Origin: Achromobacter xylosoxidans
GTDB taxonomy: Bacteria; Pseudomonadota; Gammaproteobacteria; Burkholderiales; Burkholderiaceae_B
Assembly: GCF_014490035.1 (NCBI RefSeq)
Contig: NZ_CP061008.1
Span: 2,976,001-3,040,000 of the forward strand
Length of the DNA: 64,000 nt
Reading direction: 5' to 3'
Made by a program: the position numbers and the translations under genes. The notes under the pieces are model-generated. The model saw only the letters and a list, made by a program, of their open reading frames with translations. It ran no database searches and was not told where the DNA came from. The first letter of the stretch is position 1, and the number at the start of each line of letters is the position of its first letter. Shown piece after piece: positions 1-8,271 of the stretch.

Positions 1-432
1 GAATTGCCATAGCGGCGCGCCAGCCCGGCGCGACAGCATGTCCCATAAGGCCAGGTCGATGCCGGCGATTACCTGCGCGATGGGGCCAGGTTCGCCCGAC
101 TGGATGGCGAGGACCGCGGTGCGCGCGCTCATGTGGGCAAACGCGGCTTGGGCCGAGGCGTAGGACTGGCCGACGACCAGCGGCGCGACCACGGTTTCAA
201 GCAGGCGGGCGCGGTGTTCGGCGCCGCAGCCGGGAAAGTTGCACCAGACCTCTCCCCAGCCGACCGCGCCGTCCGCATCTTCTACCCGCACGAGCAGGGC
301 GGGGCGGTCATGCATGGTGCCGAACGAGGTTTGTACCGGACGCTTGACCGGCCATCGCAGGACGTAGGCCTGGATACGCGCAAGCGTGAATGGTTCGATG
401 GCCCAGGCTTGATTCGTATTAGGGTTTGTCAT
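1..432 (-). CDS. Mandelate racemase/muconate lactonizing enzyme family protein, N-terminal part (gene runs off the window)
   Basis: The reverse strand reads without a stop from an ATG at 432 to the window edge, giving 144 residues. The visible part looks like the capping N-terminal domain of the enolase superfamily: an early segment with RWPVKRPVQTSFG, then LVRVEDADGAVGWGEVW, and at the cut end the typical entry into the barrel, IDLALWDMLSRRAGAPLWQF. The metal-binding and catalytic residues lie in the missing barrel, so the substrate (mandelate, muconate, a sugar acid) cannot be told. It is transcribed divergently from the ABC importer at 514, with an inverted repeat between them, which suggests that importer and enzyme serve one catabolic pathway. 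Confidence in the family is high; the function is open. Confidence 0.85.
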   Translation of the reverse strand, partial: MTNPNTNQAWAIEPFTLARIQAYVLRWPVKRPVQTSFGTMHDRPALLVRVEDADGAVGWGEVWCNFPGCGAEHRARLLETVVAPLVVGQSYASAQAAFAHMSARTAVLAIQSGEPGPIAQVIAGIDLALWDMLSRRAGAPLWQF

Positions 433-445
433 GGCATTAAGATAT

Positions 446-477
446 TAAGTGCTGGTCTATAGTATGTTTAGCACTTA
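446..477. promoter_or_regulatory. Inverted repeat, probable operator between divergent MLE-family gene and ABC importer
   Basis: Perfect 8-bp arms TAAGTGCT (446-453) and AGCACTTA (470-477) are separated by 16 bp, in an 81-bp divergent intergenic region. A TATAGT hexamer that could serve as a -10 lies between the arms (458-463). The GntR regulator encoded at the end of the importer operon (4862-5581) is the obvious candidate ligand. This is inference from symmetry and position only. Confidence 0.5.
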
Positions 478-513
478 CGGATTGCAACTCAGGTCTAACC
501 CTCTATACACACC

Positions 514-1281
514 ATGCGCCTTCCGTCCTTTATCTCGCGCCCGCTGCTCATCGCGGCGCCATGGCTATGCATCCTCTTGCTGTGGCTGGCGGTGCGCGCC
601 AGCGGGCTGGTCAGCCCCGCGCTCGTGCCTTCGCCCGCCGCGGTCGTCGAAAAGTTCATAGAGCTCTCCAAGGACCGGCTGTGGCTGGACATCTGGATGT
701 CGGCCCGCCGCGTTTTCACCGGAGTCGCGCTAGGCATCCTGGTGGCAGTGCCCGTGGGTTTTTGCCTGGGCTGGTATCGCGGGCTGCGGGTCTTCATCGA
801 TCCCGTCATCAATTTCTTCCGCGCGCTCCCGCCGATCGCGCTGATTCCGCTGGTGATCGTCTACTTCGGCATCGGCGAATCGGCCAAGACCGTCATCCTG
901 TTCTATGCCTCGTTCTTTGCCGGCGTCATCGTGATGTACGAGGGCATCGCCCAGATCAGCCCGATCTTCGTGCGCGTCGCACGGACGCTGGGCGCCAATG
1001 ATGTGGAGATCTTCATCAAGGTCATCGTCCCGTTGACCGTACCGCACATCCTGACCGCCATCCGGGTGGCGCTGGGCGTGGCCTGGGCCACGCTGGTGGC
1101 GTCCGAACTCATAGCGGCCCAGCAGGGGCTGGGGGCGCTGATCCAGAATGCCTCCTCGTTCTTCCAGCTGGACGTGATCTACGTCGGGATCATCTGCATC
1201 GGCCTCATCGCCATGCTGATGGACCTGGCGCTGAGGGCCGCAAGCCGGCGCCTGGTCGCGTGGCAAGACCGTATCGCCTGA
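514..1281 (+). CDS. ABC transporter permease, NitT/TauT (nitrate/sulfonate/taurine) family
   Basis: A 255-residue polytopic inner-membrane protein. It opens with a hydrophobic segment (about residues 5-25, PLLIAAPWLCILLLWLAVRA) and carries the BPD_transp core, including the EAA-type cytoplasmic loop around residues 150-175 (ARTLGANDVEIFIKVIVPL) that contacts the ATPase. The end has the SsuC/TauC-like pattern SELIAAQQGLGALIQNAS followed by a last membrane span. It heads a run of permease, ATPase and binding protein. The substrate cannot be read from sequence. The neighbouring MLE-family enzyme and GMC oxidoreductase suggest an organic acid or aromatic compound rather than a sulfonate. The ATG at 514 fits the family length. 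Confidence 0.9.
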   Translation: MRLPSFISRPLLIAAPWLCILLLWLAVRASGLVSPALVPSPAAVVEKFIELSKDRLWLDIWMSARRVFTGVALGILVAVPVGFCLGWYRGLRVFIDPVINFFRALPPIALIPLVIVYFGIGESAKTVILFYASFFAGVIVMYEGIAQISPIFVRVARTLGANDVEIFIKVIVPLTVPHILTAIRVALGVAWATLVASELIAAQQGLGALIQNASSFFQLDVIYVGIICIGLIAMLMDLALRAASRRLVAWQDRIA

Positions 1282-1304
1282 GACCATCCCGGACATTCAA
1301 GACC

Positions 1305-2168
1305 ATGACCATGAGCACTCAACTGCGCAGCGTGGATACCGCTACGCCGAAGCCTTCCCAGGAACCGGAAGTCAGGATCAGGTTCGACAACGTTACGGTG
1401 GACTTTCCCACGGCCACAGGCCCCATGAGGGTGGTGGATGGCGTGACGCTGGACATCCGGGATGGCGAGTTCGTTTCCATCATCGGCCCCTCGGGTTGCG
1501 GCAAGACGACCTTGATGAACATCGTCGGCGGCTTCGTGCAGCCCACCTCCGGCTCCGTGACGCTGGATGGGCAGCCTGTCACGGCGCCCGGACCCGACCG
1601 CGGCGTGATCTTCCAGGAATATGGCGTCTTCCCGTGGCTGACGGTGCGCGGCAACATCGAGTTCGGCATGAAGCTCGCGGCCAACAAGACGAGCCCGCGG
1701 GAGCGCGCCGAGATCTGCCAGCGCTACATGAAGCTGATGGGCCTGAGCGATTTCGCCGATCACTTTCCGAAGCACCTGTCCGGCGGTATGCGGCAGCGGC
1801 TGGCAATCGCGCGAGCCTACGCCGTCAAGCCCCAGTTCCTGTTGATGGACGAGCCCTTTGGCGCGCTGGACGCGCAGACCCGGACCGCCATGCAGGACCT
1901 GCTGCTCGAAGTGCTGCAGACCGAGGGCAAGACGGTGATGCTGATCACCCACTCGGTGGAAGAGGCCATCTACCTGTCGTCGAAGATCGTCGTGGTCACA
2001 GCGAGGCCTTCCAAGGTACGCAAGGTGATAGAGGTGCCTTTCGGCTACCCCCGATCGGAGCGGGTCCACGAGGACCCGCGCTTCGTCGAGCTGAGCCGCG
2101 AGATCCGGGAGCTGGTCATGTTCGAGTACGAAGCCCAGGCCCGCCAATCCGTCCGGCCGACCGATTGA
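1305..2168 (+). CDS. ABC transporter ATP-binding protein, NitT/TauT family
   Basis: A 287-residue ATPase that powers the importer. Walker A is GPSGCGKTT (residues 61-69), the signature LSGGM lies near residue 158, Walker B with LLMDEPFGALD follows near 180, and the switch histidine is in LITHSVEEA. An upstream in-frame ATG at 1260 would overlap the permease by 22 bp and add a basic tail with no family counterpart, so I start at MTMSTQLRS (1305). It sits between permease and binding protein in the same operon. The C-terminal segment after the D-loop (VIEVPFGYPRSERVHEDPRF) is usual for SsuB/TauB-type ATPases. Confidence 0.9.
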   Translation: MTMSTQLRSVDTATPKPSQEPEVRIRFDNVTVDFPTATGPMRVVDGVTLDIRDGEFVSIIGPSGCGKTTLMNIVGGFVQPTSGSVTLDGQPVTAPGPDRGVIFQEYGVFPWLTVRGNIEFGMKLAANKTSPRERAEICQRYMKLMGLSDFADHFPKHLSGGMRQRLAIARAYAVKPQFLLMDEPFGALDAQTRTAMQDLLLEVLQTEGKTVMLITHSVEEAIYLSSKIVVVTARPSKVRKVIEVPFGYPRSERVHEDPRFVELSREIRELVMFEYEAQARQSVRPTD

Positions 2169-2202
2169 GCCTGCGTCAGCAGCCCCACCACAAGGAGACA
2201 CC

Positions 2203-3201
2203 ATGAAGCTCGACCGCAGAACCCTACTCAAGGCCGGCATGGCCGCTTCCATCGCAGCGATCGCGGCGCCCGCCATAGGCCAGGCGCGCAAGAAACTGCG
2301 CGTAGGCTACCTGCATACGCCCGCCGTCGACGGCCATTTGTGGCTGGGCTTGCAGATGGGCAGCTATGCCAAGCATGGTTTGGAACTGGAGCCCATCGTC
2401 TTCACCACGGGGTTGGAAATCTTCCAGGCCATGATAGGCGGCAGCCTGGATGTGCTGGCCACCGGCGCGGTTGTGTCGAACTTTCCAGCCCGAGGCCAGG
2501 GCAAGGTCTTTCTCGTGAACGACATCGAGTACGGCACTGCCCAACTCTGGGTCCGCGACGAGTCGATCAAGACCGTGGCCGACCTGAAGGGCAAGCAGAT
2601 CTCCACGACCACGGGCACGACCGCCCATGTGTTCCTGGACCGGGCCTTGCGCGCGGCCAAGCTGGACCCGGGCAAGGACGTGCAGATCGTCAACCAGCGC
2701 ATGGCCGACGCCGTGACCTCGTTCGTCTCCGGCGCGGTCAGCGCGGTCGCGCTGTGGGTGCCGTTCGACACGATCGTCCGGTCCAAGGTGTCCAATGCGC
2801 GAATGCTGATCGACGCTTCCGCGTTCTATCCGGAGGCGGCGATCATGGGCGGATGGGCGGCCAGGAACGATTTCTACGAAGCCCAGAAGCCGGCCATCCG
2901 CAGCCTCATCGCCGCCTGGGGCGAGGCCAACGACGCCATCGTGAAAACCCCGGATGCCGCGGTGGAGACGCTGCAGAAGACACAGTACAAGGACGTGCCG
3001 CTGGCCGAGTTCAAGGCGCAGTTCAAGCAGGCCAAGTATTTCTCCACGGCCGAATGGCGCACCAAGTACGAAGACGGTTCAGTGACCCGCTGGCTGCAGC
3101 AGGTGACCGACTTCTTCGCGCAGGCCGGGAACATTCCGAATCCGGTTCCGGCATCGCGCTACTTCGATCCTTCTGCCTATCTGGAGGCGATCAAGGCATG
3201 A
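2203..3201 (+). CDS. ABC transporter substrate-binding protein (NitT/TauT family, periplasmic)
   Basis: A 332-residue protein with an N-terminal export signal that has a twin-arginine look (DRRTLLKAGMAASIAAIAAP), ending near the IGQA cleavage site. The mature part is a class II periplasmic-binding fold of the SsuA/THI5-like type (GYLHTPAVDGHLWLGLQMG, later a DLKGKQISTTTGTTAHVFL segment). A clear ribosome site AAGGAGA precedes the ATG. Its stop overlaps the start of the GMC oxidoreductase (ATGA at 3198-3201), so binding protein and enzyme are translationally coupled. That supports the idea that the imported compound, or a product of it, is oxidised by the next gene product. Confidence 0.9.
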   Translation: MKLDRRTLLKAGMAASIAAIAAPAIGQARKKLRVGYLHTPAVDGHLWLGLQMGSYAKHGLELEPIVFTTGLEIFQAMIGGSLDVLATGAVVSNFPARGQGKVFLVNDIEYGTAQLWVRDESIKTVADLKGKQISTTTGTTAHVFLDRALRAAKLDPGKDVQIVNQRMADAVTSFVSGAVSAVALWVPFDTIVRSKVSNARMLIDASAFYPEAAIMGGWAARNDFYEAQKPAIRSLIAAWGEANDAIVKTPDAAVETLQKTQYKDVPLAEFKAQFKQAKYFSTAEWRTKYEDGSVTRWLQQVTDFFAQAGNIPNPVPASRYFDPSAYLEAIKA

Positions 3202-4865
3202 GCATTCCGGCTGGGACGGGCTTTGACTACATCGTCATTGGCGGCGGCTCCGCCGGATGCGTGCTGGCCAATCGGCTCAGCCGCGATCCTGCGGTGCGCG
3301 TGCTGCTGCTGGAGGCGGGCGCGGCCGCGCACAATTTCTGGCTCAAGCTGCCGGTGGGCTACTTCAAGACCATCTACGATCCGCGGTTCTCCCGGCTGTT
3401 CCCGGTCGAAGCCCAGGCCGAGACCGGCGATCGCACCATCCTGTGGCCGCGCGGCAAGGCGCTGGGCGGGTCTAGCGTGATCAACGGCTTGTTGTATATC
3501 CGCGGGCAACATGAGGACTACGACGACTGGGCCGATCTCGGCGCGACCGGCTGGGCCTATCGGGACGTGCTGCCGTATTTCAAGAAATCCGAGCGCTACG
3601 ACGGGGGCGAGTCCGAGTACCACGGGGGTTCCGGCGAACTCCGCGTCTCCAATCTGCGCAATGAACATCCCTACACGGCTGCGTGGGTGGAAGCGGCAGT
3701 CGAGGCCGGCTGCCGGCGAAATGACGATTTCAATGGCGCCGAATCGGAAGGGGTGGGACCTTACCAGTTGACCCTCGGCAGCCGTTGGCGCTGCGACGCC
3801 GCGACCGCCTTCCTGTATCCGGTCCGGTCGCGTCCGAACCTGGTGATCGAAACCGGCGCCCATGTCACGCGCATCCTGATCGAAGGCGGCCGGGCGCTGG
3901 GCGTGGAGTGGGTGCAAGAGGGCCAATTGAAGCGTGCGATGGCGGATGCCGAGGTGGTGCTTGCGGCGGGCGCGCTGCAATCGCCCCAGGTGCTGCAGCT
4001 TTCGGGCGTGGGCGATGCGGCGCTGCTTGCCAGGCACGGCATCGCGGTTGCGGCGCACGCGCCGGAAGTCGGCCGCAACCTGCAGGACCATTACCAGGCG
4101 CGCGTGATCGTCAAGCTGAAGCGGCGCATGTCGCTCAACGACGCGGTGCGCAATCCGCTCAGCCTTGCGGGCATGGGAGCGCAGTGGCTCTTCAAGGGCA
4201 GGGGACCGCTCACGGTGGGCGCGGGCCAGGTGGGGGGACTGGCGGCGACCGAGCACGCGGTCGGCGGCCGGGCGGACATCCTCTTCAATGTCATGCCGCT
4301 GTCGGTCGACAAGCCCGGCGACCCGTTGCACCGGTTTTCCGGTTTCTCCGCGTCGGCGACGCAATGCCGGCCCGATTCGCGCGGCACCGTGGAGATCGTG
4401 GGCACGGATCCATTGGCATCGCCGCGCATCGTCTCGAACTATCTGACCGAGCCGCGCGATGCGAAGGTCCTGGTCGCGGGCTTGCGCATGTTGCGCGACA
4501 TCTATGCCCAGCCGTCGTTCCGCGATCTGGTGACCGGCGTGGAGTACCTGCCGGGCAACGATGTCACGACCGCCGCCGCATTGGAGCAATTCGCGCGCAA
4601 CAAGGGAGGCACGGTGTTCCATCCCGCCGGCACCTGCCGCATGGGCGGGGATGACGGAGCTGTGGTCGATGCGCGCTTGCGCGTGCGCGGGATCGAGCGC
4701 TTGCGCGTCGTCGATGCTTCGGTCATGCCCCGCATGGTGTCGACAAACACAAACGCCGCCGCGATCCTGATCGGCGAGAAGGGCGCCGCGCTGATCCTGG
4801 AAGACGCGCGCGGCGTGGCCCGGCCGCAGGCGCGTGATATAGTCGCGGACACTTTGACGCCATGA
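3198..4865 (+). CDS. GMC family FAD-dependent oxidoreductase (choline dehydrogenase-like)
   Basis: A 555-residue flavoprotein. The FAD Rossmann motif is near the N-terminus (YIVIGGGSAGCVLANRL), followed by LLLEAG. The GMC signature WPRGKALGGSSVINGLLYIRG appears about 90 residues in. The C-terminal active-site pair is FHPAGTCRMG (His) and STNTNAAAIL (Asn), as in choline and related alcohol dehydrogenases. It probably oxidises an alcohol to an aldehyde or ketone; the substrate is unknown. I chose the ATG at 3198 because it forms an ATGA overlap with the binding protein; a longer open frame upstream is a shadow of that gene. Its own stop overlaps the next start at 4862. Confidence 0.92.
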   Translation: MSIPAGTGFDYIVIGGGSAGCVLANRLSRDPAVRVLLLEAGAAAHNFWLKLPVGYFKTIYDPRFSRLFPVEAQAETGDRTILWPRGKALGGSSVINGLLYIRGQHEDYDDWADLGATGWAYRDVLPYFKKSERYDGGESEYHGGSGELRVSNLRNEHPYTAAWVEAAVEAGCRRNDDFNGAESEGVGPYQLTLGSRWRCDAATAFLYPVRSRPNLVIETGAHVTRILIEGGRALGVEWVQEGQLKRAMADAEVVLAAGALQSPQVLQLSGVGDAALLARHGIAVAAHAPEVGRNLQDHYQARVIVKLKRRMSLNDAVRNPLSLAGMGAQWLFKGRGPLTVGAGQVGGLAATEHAVGGRADILFNVMPLSVDKPGDPLHRFSGFSASATQCRPDSRGTVEIVGTDPLASPRIVSNYLTEPRDAKVLVAGLRMLRDIYAQPSFRDLVTGVEYLPGNDVTTAAALEQFARNKGGTVFHPAGTCRMGGDDGAVVDARLRVRGIERLRVVDASVMPRMVSTNTNAAAILIGEKGAALILEDARGVARPQARDIVADTLTP

Positions 4866-5581
4866 TTCTCGACACCGCCCAAGCCCCTCTCTACGTTCAA
4901 CTTTCGGATCTGTTCCGGCAGCGGATCCTGAAGGGTGTGTGGAAGAACGGCGAGAAATTGCCCTCGCTGGACGCGCTGGCCGAGGAGTTCCACGTGGCCA
5001 AGGTCACGGTGCGCCAGGCGATCGAAAGGCTCACCCGCGACGGACTGCTTTCACCGCAGCGGGGGCGCGGCACCTTCGTGACGGGCGCACCCCAGGACAA
5101 CCGCTGGTTCCGTGTCGAGACCACGCTCGAGAACCTGTCCAGCGTCTATCGGGATACGCACCCGACCATCCTCAATATCGATGAGTCCACGCGCACGCCA
5201 TTGCTGAACGATTCGGACGGCGTCGCGGCGGACAAGTATGTCTTCATGCGGCGCATTCACGCCCGCAATGGGCAGCCGTACTGCGTCATCAACATCTACC
5301 TGGACGCCGCCATCTTTGCCAAGCACCCTGCGCGCTTTCGCAAGGAAACCGTCATCCCCATTCTGATGGGGATGTCCTCGGTGGATATCGTCTCTGCCCG
5401 CCAGGTGCTGACCATTTCGACCGCCGATGTCGAGGTGGCGCGGCATTTGGGCATCAATGTGAATGCGCCGGTGGCGGAAGTCCGGCGCGTGTTCACCGGA
5501 CCGGACCGCCGCGTCATCTACCTGGGCGAAGTGACGTATCGCGGCGATTTCGTGCGCATGGAAATCGACCTGAAGCCGTGA
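4862..5581 (+). CDS. GntR family transcriptional regulator with UTRA effector domain (HutC subfamily)
   Basis: A 239-residue regulator. The winged HTH takes the first 75 residues (LYVQLSDLFRQRILKGVWKNGEKLPSLDALAEEFHV..., in which VRQAIERLTRDGLL is the recognition region and PQRGRGTFV the wing). The rest is a UTRA ligand-binding domain (YVFMRRIHARNGQPYCVINIYL). Its ATGA overlap with the GMC gene places it last in the importer operon, so it most likely senses the pathway substrate and controls the operon, perhaps through the inverted repeat at 446-477. Which ligand it binds is unknown. Confidence 0.9.
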   Translation: MILDTAQAPLYVQLSDLFRQRILKGVWKNGEKLPSLDALAEEFHVAKVTVRQAIERLTRDGLLSPQRGRGTFVTGAPQDNRWFRVETTLENLSSVYRDTHPTILNIDESTRTPLLNDSDGVAADKYVFMRRIHARNGQPYCVINIYLDAAIFAKHPARFRKETVIPILMGMSSVDIVSARQVLTISTADVEVARHLGINVNAPVAEVRRVFTGPDRRVIYLGEVTYRGDFVRMEIDLKP

Positions 5582-5641
5582 TGCCTGAAAGGCTGCCCGC
5601 TGCATCCGCGCTGGCAAGCAGGCCGTTCATGTGTTCCAGGG

Positions 5642-6439
5642 CTATCGGCTGCCGGCCAGTCCTTCAATAGCGGCGCGGGCGTGGGCAATGAATGCCGCGG
5701 TTTCGGCAGCGTGCCGTTGCGCCAGATCGTCTTCCTCTAGTCCCAGATAGATCGCGCGCGCCTTGCTCAGGACGGGGCGGTAGGGCGCTTCCAACCTCTC
5801 CAGCAGCCACGCCGCCGCCTGGTCCTTGGAGGCGATGCCCCCGGAGACGGCCGTGTACCAGATGCGCGCCAGCGCGAGGATGATGTGCTTTTCGTCGCCC
5901 GCCCAGTCCTCGGGCGTGTTCCACTGCGCGACGGTGTCCAGCAGTGCCCGCCTCAGGTCTGCGCGGGGGACGGCCTGGAGCAACTGGGCGGCCTCAGGGC
6001 CGACGATAGGGGTGCTGTGGCCACGGACCTTGGTGAGCAGGATGGCCAGATCGTGGTCCATCATGGGCGGTTCCACGACGCCCGTCATCAGATCGGTTCG
6101 CAGCCATTCGCCGAACTGGAGTTCGCGCCTGGCTGGGTGGCGCCAAGGCACGACGTGTTCCAGCGCCAGCACGGTGACTTCGAGCGCGCGCAAGTCGGGC
6201 GATGAACCGGGCGGGGCGGAGATCGCCAATAGCGCCGTGGCCAGCGCGCGCAGCACGGTTTCGTCCGGCGGCTGGGTCACGGTGACGAGCAGGTCGATAT
6301 CGCTATGGGGTTGCAGCCCGCCGTCCACGGCGGAACCGAACAGGTGGATGGCGACGAGGCCCGCGCCCAGATGTCGTTCGATGAGGCTGCTGGCCGCTGC
6401 GACCTGGGGGGCGATTGAGGGAGGAACGAGATGAGCCAT
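5642..6439 (-). CDS. aadA: AadA-like aminoglycoside 3''-nucleotidyltransferase
   Basis: A 265-residue protein that is collinear with AadA (ANT(3'')) over its whole length. The nucleotidyltransferase motif is FGSAVDGGLQPHSDIDLLV, with G35, S36, D47 and D49, and a candidate catalytic base at E87 (RALEVTVL). These positions match the numbering I recall for Salmonella AadA. Further conserved blocks are RRELQFGEW, DLAILLTKVRGHS, EDWAGDEKHIILALARIWYTAVSGGIASKDQAA and the LGLEEDD tail. AadA adenylylates streptomycin and spectinomycin. There is no attC site, integrase or insertion sequence nearby and base composition matches the neighbours, so this looks like an intrinsic chromosomal copy. A start at 6490 is possible, but MAHLVPPS at 6439 aligns with family N-termini. 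The substrate range is unproven. Confidence 0.85.
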   Translation of the reverse strand: MAHLVPPSIAPQVAAASSLIERHLGAGLVAIHLFGSAVDGGLQPHSDIDLLVTVTQPPDETVLRALATALLAISAPPGSSPDLRALEVTVLALEHVVPWRHPARRELQFGEWLRTDLMTGVVEPPMMDHDLAILLTKVRGHSTPIVGPEAAQLLQAVPRADLRRALLDTVAQWNTPEDWAGDEKHIILALARIWYTAVSGGIASKDQAAAWLLERLEAPYRPVLSKARAIYLGLEEDDLAQRHAAETAAFIAHARAAIEGLAGSR

Positions 6440-6575
6440 GCGTCGATAGTAGCGAAGTTCGCGCGCGGCCGGCAGGCCGGCGGCGCGCATGCCATGGCGG
6501 CAACGCCGGCACTGGTACTATGCCGGCGCAAGGCTCCAGTCCGATGATCCCCACAAGCCCACGACAGGCACCGAG

Positions 6576-7181
6576 ATGATACGTTTATTGCTCCGAGCCG
6601 GCGCCCTGGCCGCAGGCGTCCTCATGGCAATGGCCAGCCAGGCGCAATCGCCTGCGCCAGCGCCCAATATTGGAGGCTGGCGCCAGGTGTCGGACAGCCA
6701 GTTCAACCGGCAATTTCATTTTTCGATGTTGCCCGGCGTGGCGGCCATCGGCAGCAACTGGGCGGTGTACGACTCCCGCGCAGGGAAGGTGGTGTGCTGC
6801 CTGGTCGTGGAAGGGCCCGAGGTGTCGGAAGAGCAACTGGGCAGCGTCTATGACATTCCGGGCCCCTGGATCACCGACCTGACCAATGGCTGGAACCTGG
6901 ACGCGGCGCCTTACCGGCCGCGGGTGCAGTTGCTGCGGGTTGATGGGGAGTTGCGCGACTACGAGTTCGCCGATGCGGGAGACGGTGTGGGCGGGCTGCT
7001 GGTGCCTGACCATGCCGGCGCCGTCGCCGCCCGCACGCTGGAGATCGACGGGCAGCGCTATGCCGTGGAGCGCAAGGATTCGGCGCTCGCTGATGGCGAT
7101 GGCGGCGTGTACACGTATAGCCTGCGTCCGGCCAAGGGCGGCGCGCCGCTGAAGATCGAGGTTCCCATCGGAACCTATTGA
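6576..7181 (+). CDS. Uncharacterised secreted protein
   Basis: A 201-residue protein that I do not recognise. It starts with a clear Sec signal peptide (MIRLLLRAGALAAGVLMAMASQAQS), so the mature part of about 175 residues should be periplasmic. The mature sequence is acidic and rich in beta-type segments, with a CC pair (AGKVVCCLVVEG) and the ending LKIEVPIGTY. An upstream in-frame start would put charged residues ahead of the signal peptide, so I use the ATG at 6576. It is followed within 25 bp by a membrane protein gene and then an LRR-like gene, which look like one transcription unit. Confidence 0.6.
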   Translation: MIRLLLRAGALAAGVLMAMASQAQSPAPAPNIGGWRQVSDSQFNRQFHFSMLPGVAAIGSNWAVYDSRAGKVVCCLVVEGPEVSEEQLGSVYDIPGPWITDLTNGWNLDAAPYRPRVQLLRVDGELRDYEFADAGDGVGGLLVPDHAGAVAARTLEIDGQRYAVERKDSALADGDGGVYTYSLRPAKGGAPLKIEVPIGTY

Positions 7182-7204
7182 GTCCGGGAGGCGGCGATCA
7201 ACGC

Positions 7205-8212
7205 ATGAAGCAGACCCTGCAAATAGAAGATGCTCCGCTCACCGAGGACGACATTCTGCTGCTGCGCAGATGCTCCCGCGGCAGACGGTTGATGGCCGTG
7301 TTCGGCGTCTTCGTGGTGCTGCTGCTGGCGCTTTCCGTGTTGACCTTTGTCGTGCTCGGTCTGTCCGAGTGGCGCGCGCTGGATGTCGGCGGAGGCGCGG
7401 TACTGCTGGCGGGCATTGCGGTGATGGGAGCGCTGGCGGTGTTTTTCGGGCGCAAGCTGCTGCGCATTCCGCGAAGCTGGCGCAGCCTCGACCGGGCGCT
7501 GAAGGGACGGCTGGCCAAGCAGATCGTTTCAGGCCGGCTGACGTCGTTTGGTCCGGGTTTCTCGACGCCGGGCGTGTGCTACGGATTCGGCGAGCAGCGC
7601 GTGGAGGCCGCCTTGCCGTTCTGGAACGAGATCGCCAGCGACACTCGCAGCGGACACGGGCCCGCGACGGCCGTGGGCCTGACGGATCTGCCCGTGCGCC
7701 TGCACCTGCTGACCCTGCAGCCAGACTCGCCTCCCGTGCTGTTGCGGGCGGAGTACCCCATGAGCGCGGAGTCCCTGGTCGCTGTCGAGGAAATCAGCGA
7801 TGCCGACCGTGCGGCCGTGCGCAGGGAAGAGTTGGACGCGCGCAAGTTCATGCTGATCTTTGCCCTTGTGCCGCTGGTGGGAGGGCTGTTTTTGCCGCCG
7901 CTGCTGTTCGTCGCGGCGATCTTTGCGATCCTGGGGATGCTGTTCGGCATGCGCAGCCGCAAGCTGCAGCGGGGGCTCTACAAGCACGGCGTGCGGGGCG
8001 TGGTCGAAGAGGCCGTGGTCTACCGGCTGCGCAGCCCCAACTCCTCGATTGTCTCGCTGGTCCACAATTACCGCATCGGCGGCGTGATGTATCGGGTCGA
8101 ATACCTGGGCGACGTGGTCGAACCCGGCAGGCGCGTCGAGTTCGAGTTCCTGGATGCGGGCCTGAACGGGCAGACTGCGCTGTTCTTCCGGGTGGATGGC
8201 GAGCCTGCGTAG
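7205..8212 (+). CDS. Uncharacterised integral membrane protein
   Basis: A 335-residue protein, function unknown. It has a pair of membrane spans near the N-terminus (LMAVFGVFVVLLLALSVLTF and the GGGAVLLAGIAVMGALAVFF region), a soluble stretch of about 120 residues, a central hydrophobic block (FMLIFALVPLVGGLFLPPLL and VAAIFAILGMLFGM) and a soluble C-terminal domain of about 90 residues with a repeated beta look (VEEAVVYRLRSPNSSIVSLV, then RIGGVMYRVEYLGDVVEPG). I start at the ATG at 7205, 11 bp after a GGGAGG ribosome site; a TTG at 7178 overlapping the previous stop is the alternative. The soluble tail may be periplasmic or cytoplasmic; topology was not resolved. Confidence 0.6.
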   Translation: MKQTLQIEDAPLTEDDILLLRRCSRGRRLMAVFGVFVVLLLALSVLTFVVLGLSEWRALDVGGGAVLLAGIAVMGALAVFFGRKLLRIPRSWRSLDRALKGRLAKQIVSGRLTSFGPGFSTPGVCYGFGEQRVEAALPFWNEIASDTRSGHGPATAVGLTDLPVRLHLLTLQPDSPPVLLRAEYPMSAESLVAVEEISDADRAAVRREELDARKFMLIFALVPLVGGLFLPPLLFVAAIFAILGMLFGMRSRKLQRGLYKHGVRGVVEEAVVYRLRSPNSSIVSLVHNYRIGGVMYRVEYLGDVVEPGRRVEFEFLDAGLNGQTALFFRVDGEPA

Positions 8213-8271
8213 ACGTCAATGAATGGACGGGATGGCGACAAGCGGATCCCGCCGAGCAAAAGGAGAGTAGC

